Shown: positions 34,901-51,014 of the stretch, piece after piece | Layout of the letters: every line of letters starts with the position of its first letter | Numbering within the stretch: the stretch's first letter is position 1 | Assembly: GCA_907163375.1 (NCBI GenBank) | Contig: CAJQUW010002106.1 | Span: 211,001 to 275,000 of the forward strand | Origin: Prostheceraeus crozeri | Taxonomy: Eukaryota; Platyhelminthes; Polycladida; Euryleptidae | Direction: 5' to 3' | DNA: 64,000 nt | Program-made: the position numbers and the translations under genes | Notes under the pieces: generated by a model | Databases searched by the model: none | What the model was told of the DNA's origin: nothing | Seen by the model: only the letters and a program-made list of their open reading frames with translations

Positions 34901-37900
34901 ACAAGAAGTTCACAGTTTATCTAGCGAACATTATTTCTCATTTCTTGAATATTTTTCATTAAAAGTCTGATTATTTCTATTAAAATTGAGAGTATATGAC
35001 ACTCAGTCTATTTAGACTGAAATTATAACTACCCTATTAATTAAAGCGATACTCCAATTTTAAATGCATGGGAAAACAGCATAACAAATCAAAACACATA
35101 AAAAGTCGCAAATTAGGAAGGCATGAAAAATCTTGATAATCTATTTATAAGATTCTACTGCAAATCTGTCATTGTAGAAGTGCTGCAAGTACTACATCAT
35201 ATACACGTGCTATGAAGTATACTACTAATATTTTTATTTCCCAGTTTTTGTTCTTTTGGTTTTTATCAATCATACTTTATCGAACAGCTCTGTGGGAGTT
35301 TAGGTATTTGTCGTTTCTTCTATCATCCCTGAGATAAGTATAATTACGAGTATACATCAATTAAATCTACCTACTGGACTTACAGCGTTTGCCAAACATT
35401 AGCAGATCTAATAGAGAGATGTCCTCAGACTTGAACAATTTTAAGCACAAGAATTCTGTGACAGCCTTGGACACAGCGTTATGCCTTACAAAGGTTCGTC
35501 AGTTCGGCTTATCTGATTGCTAAAAGCAATCTGATTTTAGCTTGAATTCTGGTGTCAAATGACTTGCAACTTCGGTAGAATAGTATAGAATATCTATTTT
35601 CATTTATCGAACATTGCAAGAGTTTCCAATTCATTTTGAAATAGGAAATTACTTCGATTACACAATCAGCTCTTTGTCATTGGTAATGCTTTCACCGCGT
35701 CGTGACAATAGCGTAATATCTATGCAAATTGCGGTTTTCCGCTGAATTACAAATTACTAGAAATGCAATGGAAATATTCCTATAATTTTGAGCTAAAAGG
35801 AATATGCGATATTTTAGATGTAATGTACAAAAGAAATGATCGATCGAGAGTCAGTTTTACGTGCTGTAATTATCAGTTATCAGTGAAGTATCCAAATTCT
35901 TCATCAGATTGTACGTACATGGCAAACTAAATTTACATTGTTCATGTTAGTGTCATTGGCCCTCTCTCATATTGACACCAAACACTGAACAACATAAAAG
36001 ATGGTCGTATACATCATTGTTTTAAGGGGCCATGAGCACCAAAAGTGGGCCACGTGTTTTTGAAAATGTGCTCGGTTATCGAAAAGGAAATGAACGCCAC
36101 TTCTTGAAAAGAATGACGATCACTTGGCTAGGTTTTTAGTGGTAAATTTTGAAAGCCTATTAAATAGGCTGAAAGGTCTATTACTTTTTTGTCTTGTAAA
36201 TTTCCTATCCAGAACAAGTTCGACTTCAGGATTAAAGGAGATCATGGTTACCAATTATAAATCTAGAATGATCTGAGATTGAATACGGTATTTCACTAAG
36301 CAGCTTTTTCTCGACAAGTTATATAAAATAACTTAAGCTAGACTATCTTTTTGGAACTATGATAGTATATGCTTCCTTGATTTTTTATTGTACAAGCTTC
36401 ATTCAAAATTCAATGTTCTTGCCGGAAACTTCATAGATTGGAAGCAAGGCCATGAATTGTTCATTGAAAAACAAACTACCGAAGGGTTTTGATATCGCAA
36501 TTAGCATTTTTTACGCCTATGCTGTTGATGATTTCGGCTAGCATATTGCATATGTAGATGGTACTCTACATATGTGAAATGCAGCCAGGACAAGGACCAA
36601 ATGATGTTAATAGATGCTTCAGACAGCGTACATTTGACAGCAGTTAAATGAAAATTACATGACAACTAAGCGGCTTGAAACATAAGGCATTCATTACCTT
36701 AAGTCCACAAGTTACTTATTTCAAGTCAATAATTTCATCTGAGAGCATACAAGAAAAACAGAAAAGCATTTTTTAGTACTAAGTTACAAATATGTATCCT
36801 TGTTATTTTTTGTTCTCCCAATAATTCATGCGGCGAAAGAAAGTTTAAATTCGTAGGAAGGTGATCGATGCTCCAGCAAGTTAACGGTAGAAATCATACG
36901 GCATTTCGATAGAAATGGCATTTGAAAGGTCACAACACACCGGCTGACAATTAGTTCAAAATTCATTTCTTAACTTTCCTAGGTCAGTGTTACGTCGATT
37001 CTTGCCGTGACTGTTAACATGATGCCAACGTTTCAGACTGCGCGACTAGTATTTTCTAGTGTGAATCGTCAATGTTACGAATCGACAATCATCTTCATGA
37101 ATCATTATGTTAACGTTTTCTAGATGTTGATATTTTGTTTTCAAGTAAATTGATATAATTTCTCTGATCTAATTGATCCGATTGATGTTCATATGTGGGA
37201 ACTGTATATGTAATGATGATAGTGTGCCAACAATCAGTGAAACAATGTAGATTACGAGCTGTGACTTTGAAGACAATGCAAAGTTATTGCAATTATGTGT
37301 CAGTTAATTCGTATATAAGTTTTAAGATGACGATTATTTTGAAAATAAGAAAAAATTGCAATTTAATTCTCCTGTGTGAACCACTTCCTCTCTAGTAGAC
37401 ATACATAAGTCACAGGAAATGTATATTTCGACTTAACTCAATGACTAAGAACCTCAAAAATCTGCGAATGATAAATATGCGATAATTTCTTCTATTGATC
37501 TGCGCTAGCACTACGATTGGTTTACCGGCTTTAACCGCCCTCAGTAGCCGGTCAATTCAACTTCTTCGTTTTCTTAAAGTTCGCCCTCCTCCGATGTTAA
37601 TTCCTCTCAGTGCCCCTGTCGGATCACTAACATTTCTTTGGTTGGTTGTAGAATATGCGAAACTGTGGCCCCCAATATTTTTATTGAGTTGTAGACATCG
37701 AGTCAACTTCTCTTCTCCGGGACGTTTTCAGTAAATGTCATCAGTTATGATGACCGACCTCGGTTATTGACTTTCAGCATTCTAATGCTATTGATAATGG
37801 CATATTTGCAATCAGCAAGTGATATTGGCATATTATGAGCATCTTGCTATGGTTGTCTTGATAGTTAACTTCAAGCAACAGTATGATTTCCTTTATTATT

Positions 37901-38038
37901 TAAATACTCACATTCATTATACCATTGTACGAGTACAGTCATGCTGTTTGTTTTGGTAGAAAATCATTGAATTGCATGCAAGTGATTACACGAACTACAA
38001 GTCTTGATTTACATTCGCTATCAAACGCATAATTTCAT
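31923..38038. other. AT-rich non-coding DNA
   Basis: About 6 kb without a recognisable gene. The frame at 37495-37734 lies in a locally CpG-richer patch (ACCGGCTTTAACCGCCC), but its 79 codons show no motif. A segment at 35426-35500 recurs in diverged form at 40228-40300 and is listed separately. The stretch would be ELAV intron if the leader exon is real. Confidence 0.45.
35426..35500. repeat. dispersed repeat, copy 1
   Basis: CAGACTTGAACAATTTTAAG, followed by a GCACAAGAATTCTGTGACAG-like continuation and AGCCTTGG, is closely matched by 40231-40300 in the same orientation. No termini were recognised. Confidence 0.6.
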
Positions 38039-38090
38039 ATCTTTATAATATGTATCTTTATAATATATCTTTATAATATATCTTTATAAT
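38039..38090. repeat. short tandem repeat (ATCTTTATAATAT)
   Basis: About four head-to-tail copies of ATCTTTATAATAT (13-15 bases each), the first with a two-base insertion. Confidence 0.9.
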
Positions 38091-40227
38091 TGCTTTGTTC
38101 TTTTCTCAATACTTCATTGATGTAGGAGGTGAGTGTTGCTATCAACTAAACATTACGTCTCTACTCAAACCAGAGTCAGGTTAACCGATCACAGTAATTG
38201 TAAATTTTGTATCCTCAAAACAAAAATATTGCGTGCCGTTGGCATGAACAGGACCAAAGTAACGGCCGAAACGTGTAGCCTGCAACCAAAAAAGATAACA
38301 TCGTCGAGCCATGTTTTCCCCTCCGTCAACTTTAAACAATGCAAAAAGAAGCTATGTATTCAGTCTTCAAACTGGCTTTCTTGCACTGACCTTAGGTCTA
38401 CTGCATGACACAGCACCTTCCAAACTGCAACATTGAATAACATGCGCTTCATAGGTCACATCTACGGGTACCTCAGTCTTTGTGTGTCCTGACTTTTAAG
38501 TTTGTGCTGTGTGAACAGATCTTAGTAAATGTTTCAGTGATCGCATTGACGAAGTAAAGATACATTGATTACTGCATAGGCGCATGCCATGAATTTAATT
38601 GACGACTATTAGCCAATATTTAACTCAAGTGATAAACTCATCTGAAAGTAGTTGATCCACTGACTTTAGAGCATCTAGTTGTAGACTTACATCACAAATT
38701 GATCTAATTATCAAAATAGACACCAGTGAGTAATAATAGTGTTGAGAAGCAAAATCTCAGAGACATTGATGTATTTGTGTGTGCATCTCAATGCAGGCAC
38801 AGACAACATGACCAGCTTTTGAAATCTCTCGTTCACTCGGAGCCATTTTTAACCGGCGCTTCCTTAAATTGCGAATGGCGGCCGTGCACAATTTGCAGAT
38901 TGCGAGTATTGCGTGGAGTTTCTCTCTAATCGAAATCAATATTGTGATCCATGAGTAGACAACATCCACTAGACTGTTTTTGCATTACTGATAAATGTGA
39001 TATTCGAGCGTACTTGAATATTCGCGTCCAGACCTGTTTGATTCCAAATGTAGAAAATCTTTGTAATTTTGTGCTTATGTCAAATCTGTAAGTTATTAAA
39101 TGAGCATTTTTACATCCAATATTTAGTATTTGTAAGTGGGTGTTAATGAATTTTTATCTTTTAGGAATTATATGCTTGAAATGTCGAATTTCTTTGATCC
39201 AAGTTTATTTTCAGACAAATTTCTTTTGTCCTATCAAATTCAGTTAAAGAGGATGGGAGGCGTAAATATATCCTCATGTCGTTTGATCCAGAAGTCAATT
39301 TCAATCCTTTGATTCACTTGAGACTGTTTGTAGTATATATTTTGAATTTGAGCCGATTGAATTTGAGCGCTTATTTTTGTTTCAGTTAGAAATACTACAA
39401 ACTATTATCGGAATGTTACATTAGAAGTTAAGTTTTTATTCTAAAAACATCAACCCTTTGTGTGGAAGAAATGAAAACTACGCCATCAAACTGACTGTCC
39501 TGATATCGCTCTCACTCTCTCTATCCTACTCACTCTCTCTTCCCGTTAGCTTTGCCTGAAGCTCGTCATCAATCTTTAATTGTCGCTCTCAATGTAGTCA
39601 TTGTGTGAATCGAAGGTAGCACGCCAGTGTTGGAACTGTGAGCGCGTGCTTCATCAATGATTCAGATTCGCAGATAAATTACTTGTCTTGTTCCGTTGGC
39701 ATTTTCAGCAAACTTAGTTTGGCCTACAAATTTAATTATGATGCACACATCTCGTCAATTAGTTAGGTTGTCTGCGCGCAGTATGTTCAGATTCATATTC
39801 TTTTGCAAGATACAACTTTATCAATAAACTAGCTCTATAGAAATTAGAGTCCAAATTGTCTGTCTGAAGCTAGAAGACTGACTCTTTAATCACAACTCGT
39901 ATCCTTGTCGAATCTCTTAGATAGGAACAGTCTGTTTGCACTTCCATGAGCAACTATTTTGAATAAGCTGCAGACTTCTCCGATTTTTATGTCATTCCGT
40001 TGTCAGCAATTCTCTTCTATAATTCCTATCTGTGAGCTAAATATGTCTTCTTCATGCCATATGGGCGAAATATTCTCGTTTAAATTTTCATTGATTAACG
40101 AAAGTTATTCATTCAAGTCTTCGTCAGGTTATCGAATGATCCACTTTCAAGCTGAGATATCTGTTTTCTCCTACATACAATTAGTGCGCCATTAAAATTG
40201 AATAGCATTTATTAGAAAAAATCTGTT
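38091..40227. other. AT-rich non-coding DNA
   Basis: No gene recognised. The 91-codon frame 38133-38408 contains Cys/Lys-rich words but no family I can name. A TC-rich patch lies at 39503-39545. Confidence 0.4.
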
Positions 40228-40300
40228 TGCAGACTTGAACAATTCAAGCACTAAATTCTTTGGCAGCCTTAAGGCGCTACGCTTCTTTCCACAGCTCGGA
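40228..40300. repeat. dispersed repeat, copy 2
   Basis: CAGACTTGAACAATTCAAGC, then ACTAAATTCTTTGGCAGCCT, matches the segment at 35426-35500 with scattered substitutions and small indels. Confidence 0.6.
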
Positions 40301-40680
40301 AAGGCCTTAGCGGAATGGATGAACAAACTGATGTAATCTTTATTAATTTTATCAAATTAATTTTCGGATAATTGAAGCATGCGAAATTTAAGATCTAGAA
40401 AATTGTCCTTCGTAAATCTACAGGCGCAAATCCATATCTACCATTCAAAGTCTAAAATAAGTCGGGCACATTTCTTGCGTTTCTGATTGTCGTTCACTAT
40501 TGCAGTACATATACATAAGTTGTACGTTATTCGTTTGAGTCGATTTTCCATTTTCAGTCCTGTCTTTGTCTTTGTTAAATCAACAGCATCTTGAATGAGT
40601 ATCTTCTTCATTAAGATGATTGCACCAGTGCGTACCAACGCAGTGATGTAAAAAATGCCTTGACCGTACATTATAAAAGC

Positions 40681-40936
40681 ATTAGAAATTGTGGGAATAG
40701 GCCGAGTGTTTGTTTTGATAGAAAATATAAAAAATGTAAAACTATTATTACAAATTACAAATTATAACAAATTATGTTAATCTCTGTATTTCATTGACCA
40801 CCGTTCAATATCATGAGGGAGCATAAAAAGATAATGACTTCATAGTTTGAACTAAGTACAGAGTTCAAAGTGATATTGATAAGGGCCTTCAGATTGCATT
40901 AGCAGAATAAGAAATCTCTGTAGTCTTCCATCTCAG
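40681..40936. repeat. left arm of a long hairpin repeat
   Basis: Reverse complement of 41000-41190 with moderate divergence. It shares ATTAGAAA, GGGAATAGGCC and TTTTGATAGAAAATAT. A later shared block is AATAAGAAATCTCTGTAGTC. The left arm has about 65 extra bases in the middle (roughly 40745-40825). Confidence 0.88.
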
Positions 40937-40999
40937 CCCGGCTATAGATAAGCCGTGATGTTTATATAGATAAGTGTAGGCCTTAGTTAAACAGCAGGC

Positions 41000-41190
41000 C
41001 AGAGATGGAAGACTATAGAGATTTCTTATTTTGTTAATACAATCTGTAGGTCCTTATCAACATCATTTTGAAATTTGTACTTAGTTAAAGTAATGAAGTC
41101 ATCATCTTTGTCAACATAATTTTTCTGATTTGTACATTTTTCATATTTTCTATCAAAATAAACACTTGGCCTATTCCCAACTTTTCTAAT
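41000..41190. repeat. right arm of the long hairpin repeat
   Basis: Pairs with 40681-40936 across a spacer of only about 63 bases. The overlapping minus-strand frame 41352-41026 (108 codons) reads YFDRKYEKCTNQKNYVDKDD, then DFITLTKYKFQNDVDKDLQI. This looks protein-like, but it runs out of the repeat and has no family I can name. Confidence 0.88.
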
Positions 41191-44100
41191 TCTTCCAACG
41201 CAGTGAGTATACGATACGCGCAAAATTGTTTGAATTACAAAGGTGAATGAAATACAAAACGAAAACGCTGTATTAGTGCAATTGTGAAAACAAATGAATA
41301 AATGAATTTCATTTATTTCCTCATATTTGTTATTTAATTCAGTCCAAAGCAAAAGAAATCTGAATGAAAATGTCAGTATTTCTTATTTTTGATTTTAAAC
41401 TGCTATTTTTCTGTTACCAGTTAAAGAGGCAAACATGTATTATAATTTTGTGGACTATTAGTATTCAAGCTTTAATACTTCATTACCAACGTAGATGGAT
41501 TGTTAAGTTTACATACTTGGTCACATTTGTTTATCACGTTTTATATATTTGGTCACATTTATAGTCTTCTAACACTGAAAAAATAAGATTTGGCTCAGAA
41601 ATAAAAGAATAAACGCATATCTTTTGCATTCAATGACTCAGTCGCCTAACTCTTACCCCACGGCAATTTTTGGGTGGGTTAACTTGCGGAAAAATATGAA
41701 GTTGAAATTCGACTTTAGTCTAACAGGCTTTATTCACTCTCTTACATGTCTGTCAGTAATGGTTTTAAAACAAGTGTTGCGCGTGTCATTCTTAATGGTT
41801 TCAAAGTGCTGAGTACCGTGATTCATTTCAAACACATAAATTCTATTTTTTGTACCCCACCCGAAAGCATGAGAAGCAATTAGGCGAAGATACTCATTTC
41901 CGACCTGAAGTAGTAGAGTTGGAGGATCCCATAGCTCCTATCCTTAACGTTCCTGTTTCCCCACTATGAATTGAAGATGAGCGCTTGATGAGCAATCAAT
42001 TAGAAGATTGAATGATCGCACTTTGAAACGGGCTATCTGTTGCTTGGCGTCAAACCTCAATATCAGCTGGGATCATTGGCGTATCAGTGCAGGACGATAC
42101 TCAAAATCATTAACCGCTATTAATTAAGTATTTAGCCAGATCCTGTCTCACGTCTACAGGTGAAACTACCTACCTTGGCAATGATTCCGTGGCGACGAGA
42201 AGAGATAGTTGTCAAGTTGCTGAAAATGAATAAATTCTGCTCGGTTTATTTCTCTAAAATTCGCAGTCCACACAGCTATTGGTCTTGCCTTTCAATCTCA
42301 GACATGATAACAAAACGTTCATATTCCTAATGCCTGAAATCGTACTAAAACTGAACCGATTTTTTATGACTTTTTCAGAATGTTAGGCAAATTCTAAGCG
42401 ATTTCTAATGCAGTTAATGGATATCGTAATTGGAATTTCTGAACGTTTTCAATATTACATCAAAGTTTGCTATTCAAGTTTCAGGAGATCGCCTACAAAG
42501 CCTACAAGATCACTTTGTTTTGAATATATCACTGTAGATGAATTGATGAGCCACTTCCAGGGCACGAAGCGACACTCAAATTCAGAGGCATGTTAGGGCT
42601 TGATTAAAAGACCCCATAACACTGATTGAGTGACAAGATAAATAATGATTAATAATGCTTTTTCTATTTGCGTCATCGATTACATTCCAATGAATGTAAA
42701 AGTGCGAATTTTTAATTACGATAAACTCTGCACTTTGTAGCATGACTAGTCGGTGTAGAATAATTATTTAGTCACTTCCTGTCGAAATTGAGAGTTCAAA
42801 TGGTTCATTAGTTCAATTTTGCATTCTTCGACTTAGAAACCTCAGACTCAAACTATGCGATTAACAATAAACATTTCCCTTAATGTGAAAGGAAATTTGG
42901 TGATATCTTGCACGTTATTGCTTATTCAGAAGAAGCATAATTTCGATGTTCGAAAATTTGTTAAGGTTTTGTTAGCGAAAGACAATAGTTGGAGACACTA
43001 AAAAAAGTGTGTGCCGTATTAGCTCTGAATTCAGTTCACTCTACTGATCTAATTCAGCCCAATAAACTCAAGTGACTGAATGATATCTTGATCTATGAAT
43101 CCATTCAATATTTATGGATTGTTTATAATTTTTCGACACTCCTCGAATGAGCATAGGAAGGTGAAGCTTTCTGCATTTAGAAAATGGAAAGTTCTGAATC
43201 CTAATTACTGAGCGAGTAAGATGAATATCCATGATTGACGTACATGATAAGAATAGAAATAATTGCTAACGAAGTCCGACAGCGCTTCCTTTCCCATGAA
43301 CATGGAATGAAAAAGATAATAACACTATTACCTGAAATGCATTTTCATGTATTTTGTACCCGGCCTGGTTGAAGTGCTGATTACAGGTCCATCACAACTC
43401 AATCGATGCAGTCAGAATCGTTAGATCTCAAGATCATTAAGCTAGCAACAAGTTTTCCGATCCTGAAAAAGTCCGTGATAGGTACATCTACGACATGTTC
43501 TGATTAGGGAATCACACAAGTGCATTAGGTGAAATTTTACAGCTAAGAATTGCGCCTAGTTTTCTCAACAAGGTTGCTTAAATTTGATTACTGAGTTGTT
43601 GAAATGTATCATTACATTTCAATAATCCTTCACAACCAACATCGCTGTTGCATTAGAATGTGGATTCCAGACATATTTGAATTTTTTTTTTAAGTAATGG
43701 AAATGCTATATGTCTACGTCTATATTTTAGGCATGGAATGGAATGGCAGTCACATTCTATCTTTCGGAATATGTCCATTTTGATGTGTGCAAATTCTACT
43801 TAGTGTAAAATTGAAAAACTGGTGTTTTTCTATGCTTCTTAATTTTTTGGAAAAGTCATCACGGTCTATATTATGTAAATCATAGCACGATAGTCTTAAA
43901 TAACGATTTTCGATTTACCGTCCATATAATTGTGACGAAATTGCCTCAAAATTGCGCATCATTGCCTTGCGACGAAAACATAAGTTCTTTAGTCAATTGG
44001 TGACGTCCAATAATATCCTCCTCTGACCCTTTGAATATATAAAGCTTGTTTTCCGCGTACCATCGGAGTCAAATGACAAAGCAAATTTTTCACTGTGAAA

Positions 44101-47100
44101 TAATAGAAACTTTATCGGCAGTGTAATCTCATGACCTGGGGTAAAGTAACTATTGTACCAAGTTTCCTCTACTGGTGTGGGACACCAAATATGCCGTATT
44201 TTTTCATTTTTCTATTCGACGATGGGTTGCATGACTCCTGACTCTTTAGTGATTTAATTCAGACATTATCCACTTCGATCATGAGGCGGAGTACTAAGAG
44301 GAAGAAATCGAAATGAAAAATGATCACGTGGATGACGACGAACTCGAGAAGCAAAATATTCAAGAAGTATAATACCGGAAGCTTGCTTTGAGTGACGATG
44401 CGTTATTGACCATTTTGCCAATAAAAATATGTTTATGTCGATTTTTATGTTTTAATTGAACCATTATTGATTCTAACACCAATCAGATTGAAAGGAAGTG
44501 TAATTCATGCAATAGATCACAATAAAAAAGTTGTTAAGCAGGCAGCTGCATTCTATGATGTTCGAAAGAAAAAAGATGCTGTCATCAGTATTTAGAAATC
44601 AAAAGCTTATGTACATGTACGAGTAATTCAGTTAATTGTTGAACAATAGTAGGCAAATGTTTGACAATGTAGAGGCAGTGATTTCATTATAAAACTGTGA
44701 GAAGCTCTTTATTGAAGGTCTTAATTTATTTGCAGTTTCTATTTGAGGGCGAATTCTATTCGAGAAAATGCGGTAATAAGAATAAGTCGTAGAGATGAGT
44801 CAAAACGCAGGATTAGCAGGAATTGAATGTCACTGAAAAATTTTCTATTACTCATTAGGATTATATTGTAGTTGTCGAATGTTTGGAATAACTAGCCTAG
44901 CGGATATGCTATGTCTACCACAGTGAGTTGAAATGCAATGGTGCCATCGAAATGATTGAGATATTGATTGGAAGGACACGAGAAAATCTTGAAGGGTAGA
45001 AAAGACGTGAAAAAGAATTGTCAGTTCGTGCTCTCAATTGGTAATATGTCTGGGACGAACTGTAGCTCCACTCTATTATCATGGCAAGAGAGAACATTGT
45101 CAACTGAGCGAAAGCCTGTACGCGCAATTTGTATGCAAAGCGACAGCTGTTTTCACCGATTTAACGATCTCTTGAGGAACGATAGTAAAAGGATTGAAAT
45201 CGCGAAAAGTATAAAAACATAGGGGATGAATCATATTTTTGTCGAATGTACTCATAATAGTCTAATTGTAGCGCGGTTCACTCGTTAAGCCTGAGAATAG
45301 CAGGATATAGTCGTAGTCTCTTGACGAAGAAGGAAGCAGTCATAGAATGTTGTATCTTTTCTTACGTTGATAGGGAAAAAGACAATGTCAATGATGTCAT
45401 ATGGAAAAGACATCACGTGTTTTCCTTCAGTCGAATTCGAATGCATAATTTTCAGCTGCATTGGCGTTTCTAGAAGCACTAAGTAAGATGGACGATCATG
45501 TTATTGTAGCGCAGTGATAAAAAGTCAGATCCTTCATGGAGATTCAGACAAACTGCGCTTTATGAGAGTTAATTATTCTTTATAAAAAGGTTGAAACATG
45601 GATGATAATTCAGATATCATCAGGCAAATTGCTTAACATAATCCTGTTTAATGATGATGTTAATTTAAACTCCGAGTCACAATCAATGAGCTCTAGAAAA
45701 TATAGTTTTATGAAATGCACTCGTGTCAACACGGATAGAAAATAATTACAATAAATGTGATCAGCATTTATGTGACACAGGTGAAATGGTAAATCCTGTT
45801 TTTCTGACCTCAATTTCTTTGATCATAATGTCAACAAAAAGCAAGCTAGTGGAAGCTATGGTAAGCAGAGCATTAATGAAGACCGTTGTCACATTAACGA
45901 TCTCTAGATTGCATTGTGCATTGTGCCAGTTAGACAGTGCGCTACCGGACCAACTACCATGATTAATAACGAACATTTTTCAAGGAATGATAATGAAACT
46001 GTTTGCATTTAAATGGTTGGCATTGATGTGTACCGGTGATTATACCACCGCTCTGTCCATGCAAGCAGAACACTTCCTTAATTTTTCAGCTATTTGTGTT
46101 CGAATCTTTGTCTACGAATTGCAAGGTAGATATTGCAAATTGATAGGTAGCCTGGTCCGCTTGCACTAAATCTGTGTCATATTCATGTCAAAAGAAATCA
46201 ACACTGCTTAGTTCATAAGAGCAGTTTAAAGGGTCAACAAAATCCTTGTATTATATCTTAAATTTTTGTTGTAGTCCCTTGAAATCTGCAGCAAAGGTCG
46301 ATATTTCGCTTTATCTTCAATGAGAAGAGGTTCAAATAATTTCAATCCAATCCTTGGTTATTGATAGGAACGACATTGAAATTTCAGTATACGGTAAATT
46401 CGCATTTGTCGATCAAGTGCTTTAGTGGAGTAGAGTCCCTCGATTAGTGTAAATTAGTTATAAAAAGTAACCCAGAATTTAGATTCGTTTCAGACTTGTC
46501 ATTTCAATGTATCTCTCTTACTCGGTTATTGAGGTTTTTAATCACGTTTCCAGTTTATAGATGCGCTACTGATAACTTCCGTGCAAAGTATTCATTATCT
46601 TCCCGTTTCTTTATTCATAACTCGAAACGAAATTCAGATCCTTCCTCATGTCTCGTCTTTCATATTCTGACAAAAACCTCCTGTTTCGACGTAGAATGAG
46701 TAAAATCATTAATATCTATAAAAGAATCACATTTTAGTTGTGGAGAAAATCCTGTTCAACTCCTAATTGCTTCGAAGAAAAGAAGGTCACGACTTAGTAG
46801 CGTATTTTTTTGTTTTTATATTATATTTTTTTAAATGTAAGTTTCACTGCTGTTGATTCCAATTTGGAAATTCAATGAAATTATAATGATGGACATTTCA
46901 GGTTGGTTTTCTATGTACCGAACATTCCTCGCTTCCATGCAACTTAATTTAGAAAGCTGACAGATCATGAACGCTGATTATTTAATGCGACTGATAAACA
47001 GAATAATTATTTGAGCTCCGACTTACATTTACATTTTTTAGCTTGCTCAAGCAATTTTCTCAAGCAAGTCTAAAGATGGCGTCTGTGTCCATGTTGTGAT

Positions 47101-47424
47101 AATTGTTCTTCAACTACGTGCCTAAGATAATGACACTGTTCATCCTTTTATTTCATAACGCTGAAAATCCAGTGTTAGATGGTGCTTGCAGTTCTCAGTT
47201 CGTATATGATCGTACAGGTGCTGTTCACAAAAATAGAATTGTATAACTTGTAAATCTGTTTGTTGGAGTAAGATAGAATATCCAAGCTTGTGTACATTCC
47301 CATGCTTGAAAGAGATCGAAAAGAGATCAAACATGGACTACGACAGATCATTTGTAGTTGTTGTGCAAGCTATGCCTTGTTATGAAATAACATCATGCGC
47401 ACTAGATCACCATCTTTGAGCAAA
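41191..47424. other. AT-rich non-coding DNA
   Basis: About 6 kb with no recognisable gene. A short acidic frame near 44299-44370 (EEIEMKNDHVDDDELEKQ, then stop) may be a coding remnant, but it is too short to assign. No element termini were recognised. Confidence 0.45.
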
Positions 47425-48784
47425 ACCCATTCCACAGGAATAGAATATTTGATCGAGCGTTCCACAAAAATAGAATATATGACAATTGGAAATCTATGGG
47501 AGCTGATAGACACCTGATTCTAAGCCACTCCTCACTCAACGCAATTCGAAGATTGACAGAGCAGTCGCAGGCTGGGAAATGGTTTGTTATTGTTCTGTGA
47601 GACTGACGTCTTGGGGGAGGCACATTGAACATGTTTTTGAACTTTTCTCGATAGTTTGAATATACTAAATCAAATGAACGAAAATCAAACTCAGATGAAA
47701 AGTTGAGGGCATGCAAAGAAATATCTGAGTTGTTGGACGTTTCTGCGTCATTTCATCTCTTTATTTGAAATTAAACATTCTTGCCGAAGTGGTTCAACGG
47801 CTAATTGAACCACCCAGTGGGGGCATATTGAGTCATTTTCATTCATTACTCTCTCGTTCAACTCTATTCGCCTATTTTTATCAGATCCATAGCTTTAGTT
47901 CATGAATTACCATTGAAATCAAACAACAAAATTCATATTTTGAGATTTTAATCGGCAAAAATGATGGTATATGTTTGACATGAAAAAATATATGCTATTT
48001 TCTGAAAAAATGTTCATATACCTGAGATTTTTCAGATTAATAGCATTATTCATGATAGAAGAGCCTTGGTAAGAGCAGTAATGATAAATGTATTGACACA
48101 CAATATCACATTTATCATTATGATCATCAAAGTATGTCTGTTGGTATTGCGCATTACATATGTAAGACACGAGTAGGCCTTGACAAAAAACTAAGAAATT
48201 ATCAAAAACCAAAGCAAGAAACATTAATGACAATTCAATTTGTTTGACCAGCAAGGGAGGTTCCAGTGTATTTAAACTCACATCATTTTGATCGAGATCT
48301 CTGTCTAATTTATATCAATTTAAGAATTAAATTTTATCAATATTAATTCTTCGCCATGCTGCCCTGGTGTTTTGCTCTCGAAAAGAGATTCAACCCTCAA
48401 AAATAAATTATTAACTGCTCAAGTATTTCTAAATAATCAGCTTAATAGCGTTGTTGATCAATTTGTATCATAATCAGCTAATCACATCAAAACTTACAGA
48501 TTACGTGTTTACTCAATAAAAGAAAACATGAGTATCGAAATGGGGCACTATGAACCATGTTCAAAGTGCTCCATCTTGGGTGGTTCAATTTGCCCCACAT
48601 CGCTAACCTTTCATGAACGTGCTCGTGTGCCTAGTTGACTCCATGCCCCAGATAATACAAGCGGTAATCAACGCCAAGGATTCAGCCACTAATACTAACT
48701 TTCTTGTTTTGTCCGTGAGAAACATGAAAATTATTCTATTTTTGTGGAACACTAGCTTGGTTATTCTATTTTTGTGAAATGGGT
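47425..48784. mobile_element. inverted-repeat element with duplicated terminal motif
   Basis: 47425-47478 and 48731-48784 are inverted copies of about 54 bp. Each holds two tandem copies of ATTCTATTTTTGTGGAA-like sequence, and the termini read ACCCATT...AATGGGT. Further in, AATTGAACCACCC (left, about 47803-47815) and its reverse complement GGGTGGTTCAATT (right, 48578-48590) form a second matching pair. The symmetry supports a non-autonomous DNA element of about 1.36 kb. No transposase frame was found and no clear target duplication, so the superfamily is open. Confidence 0.6.

Positions 48785-51014
<2,230 letters not shown>

Noticed and set aside
37495-37734. 79-codon frame in a CpG-richer patch
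   Set aside because: No domain or family resemblance and no splice context strong enough to call an exon.
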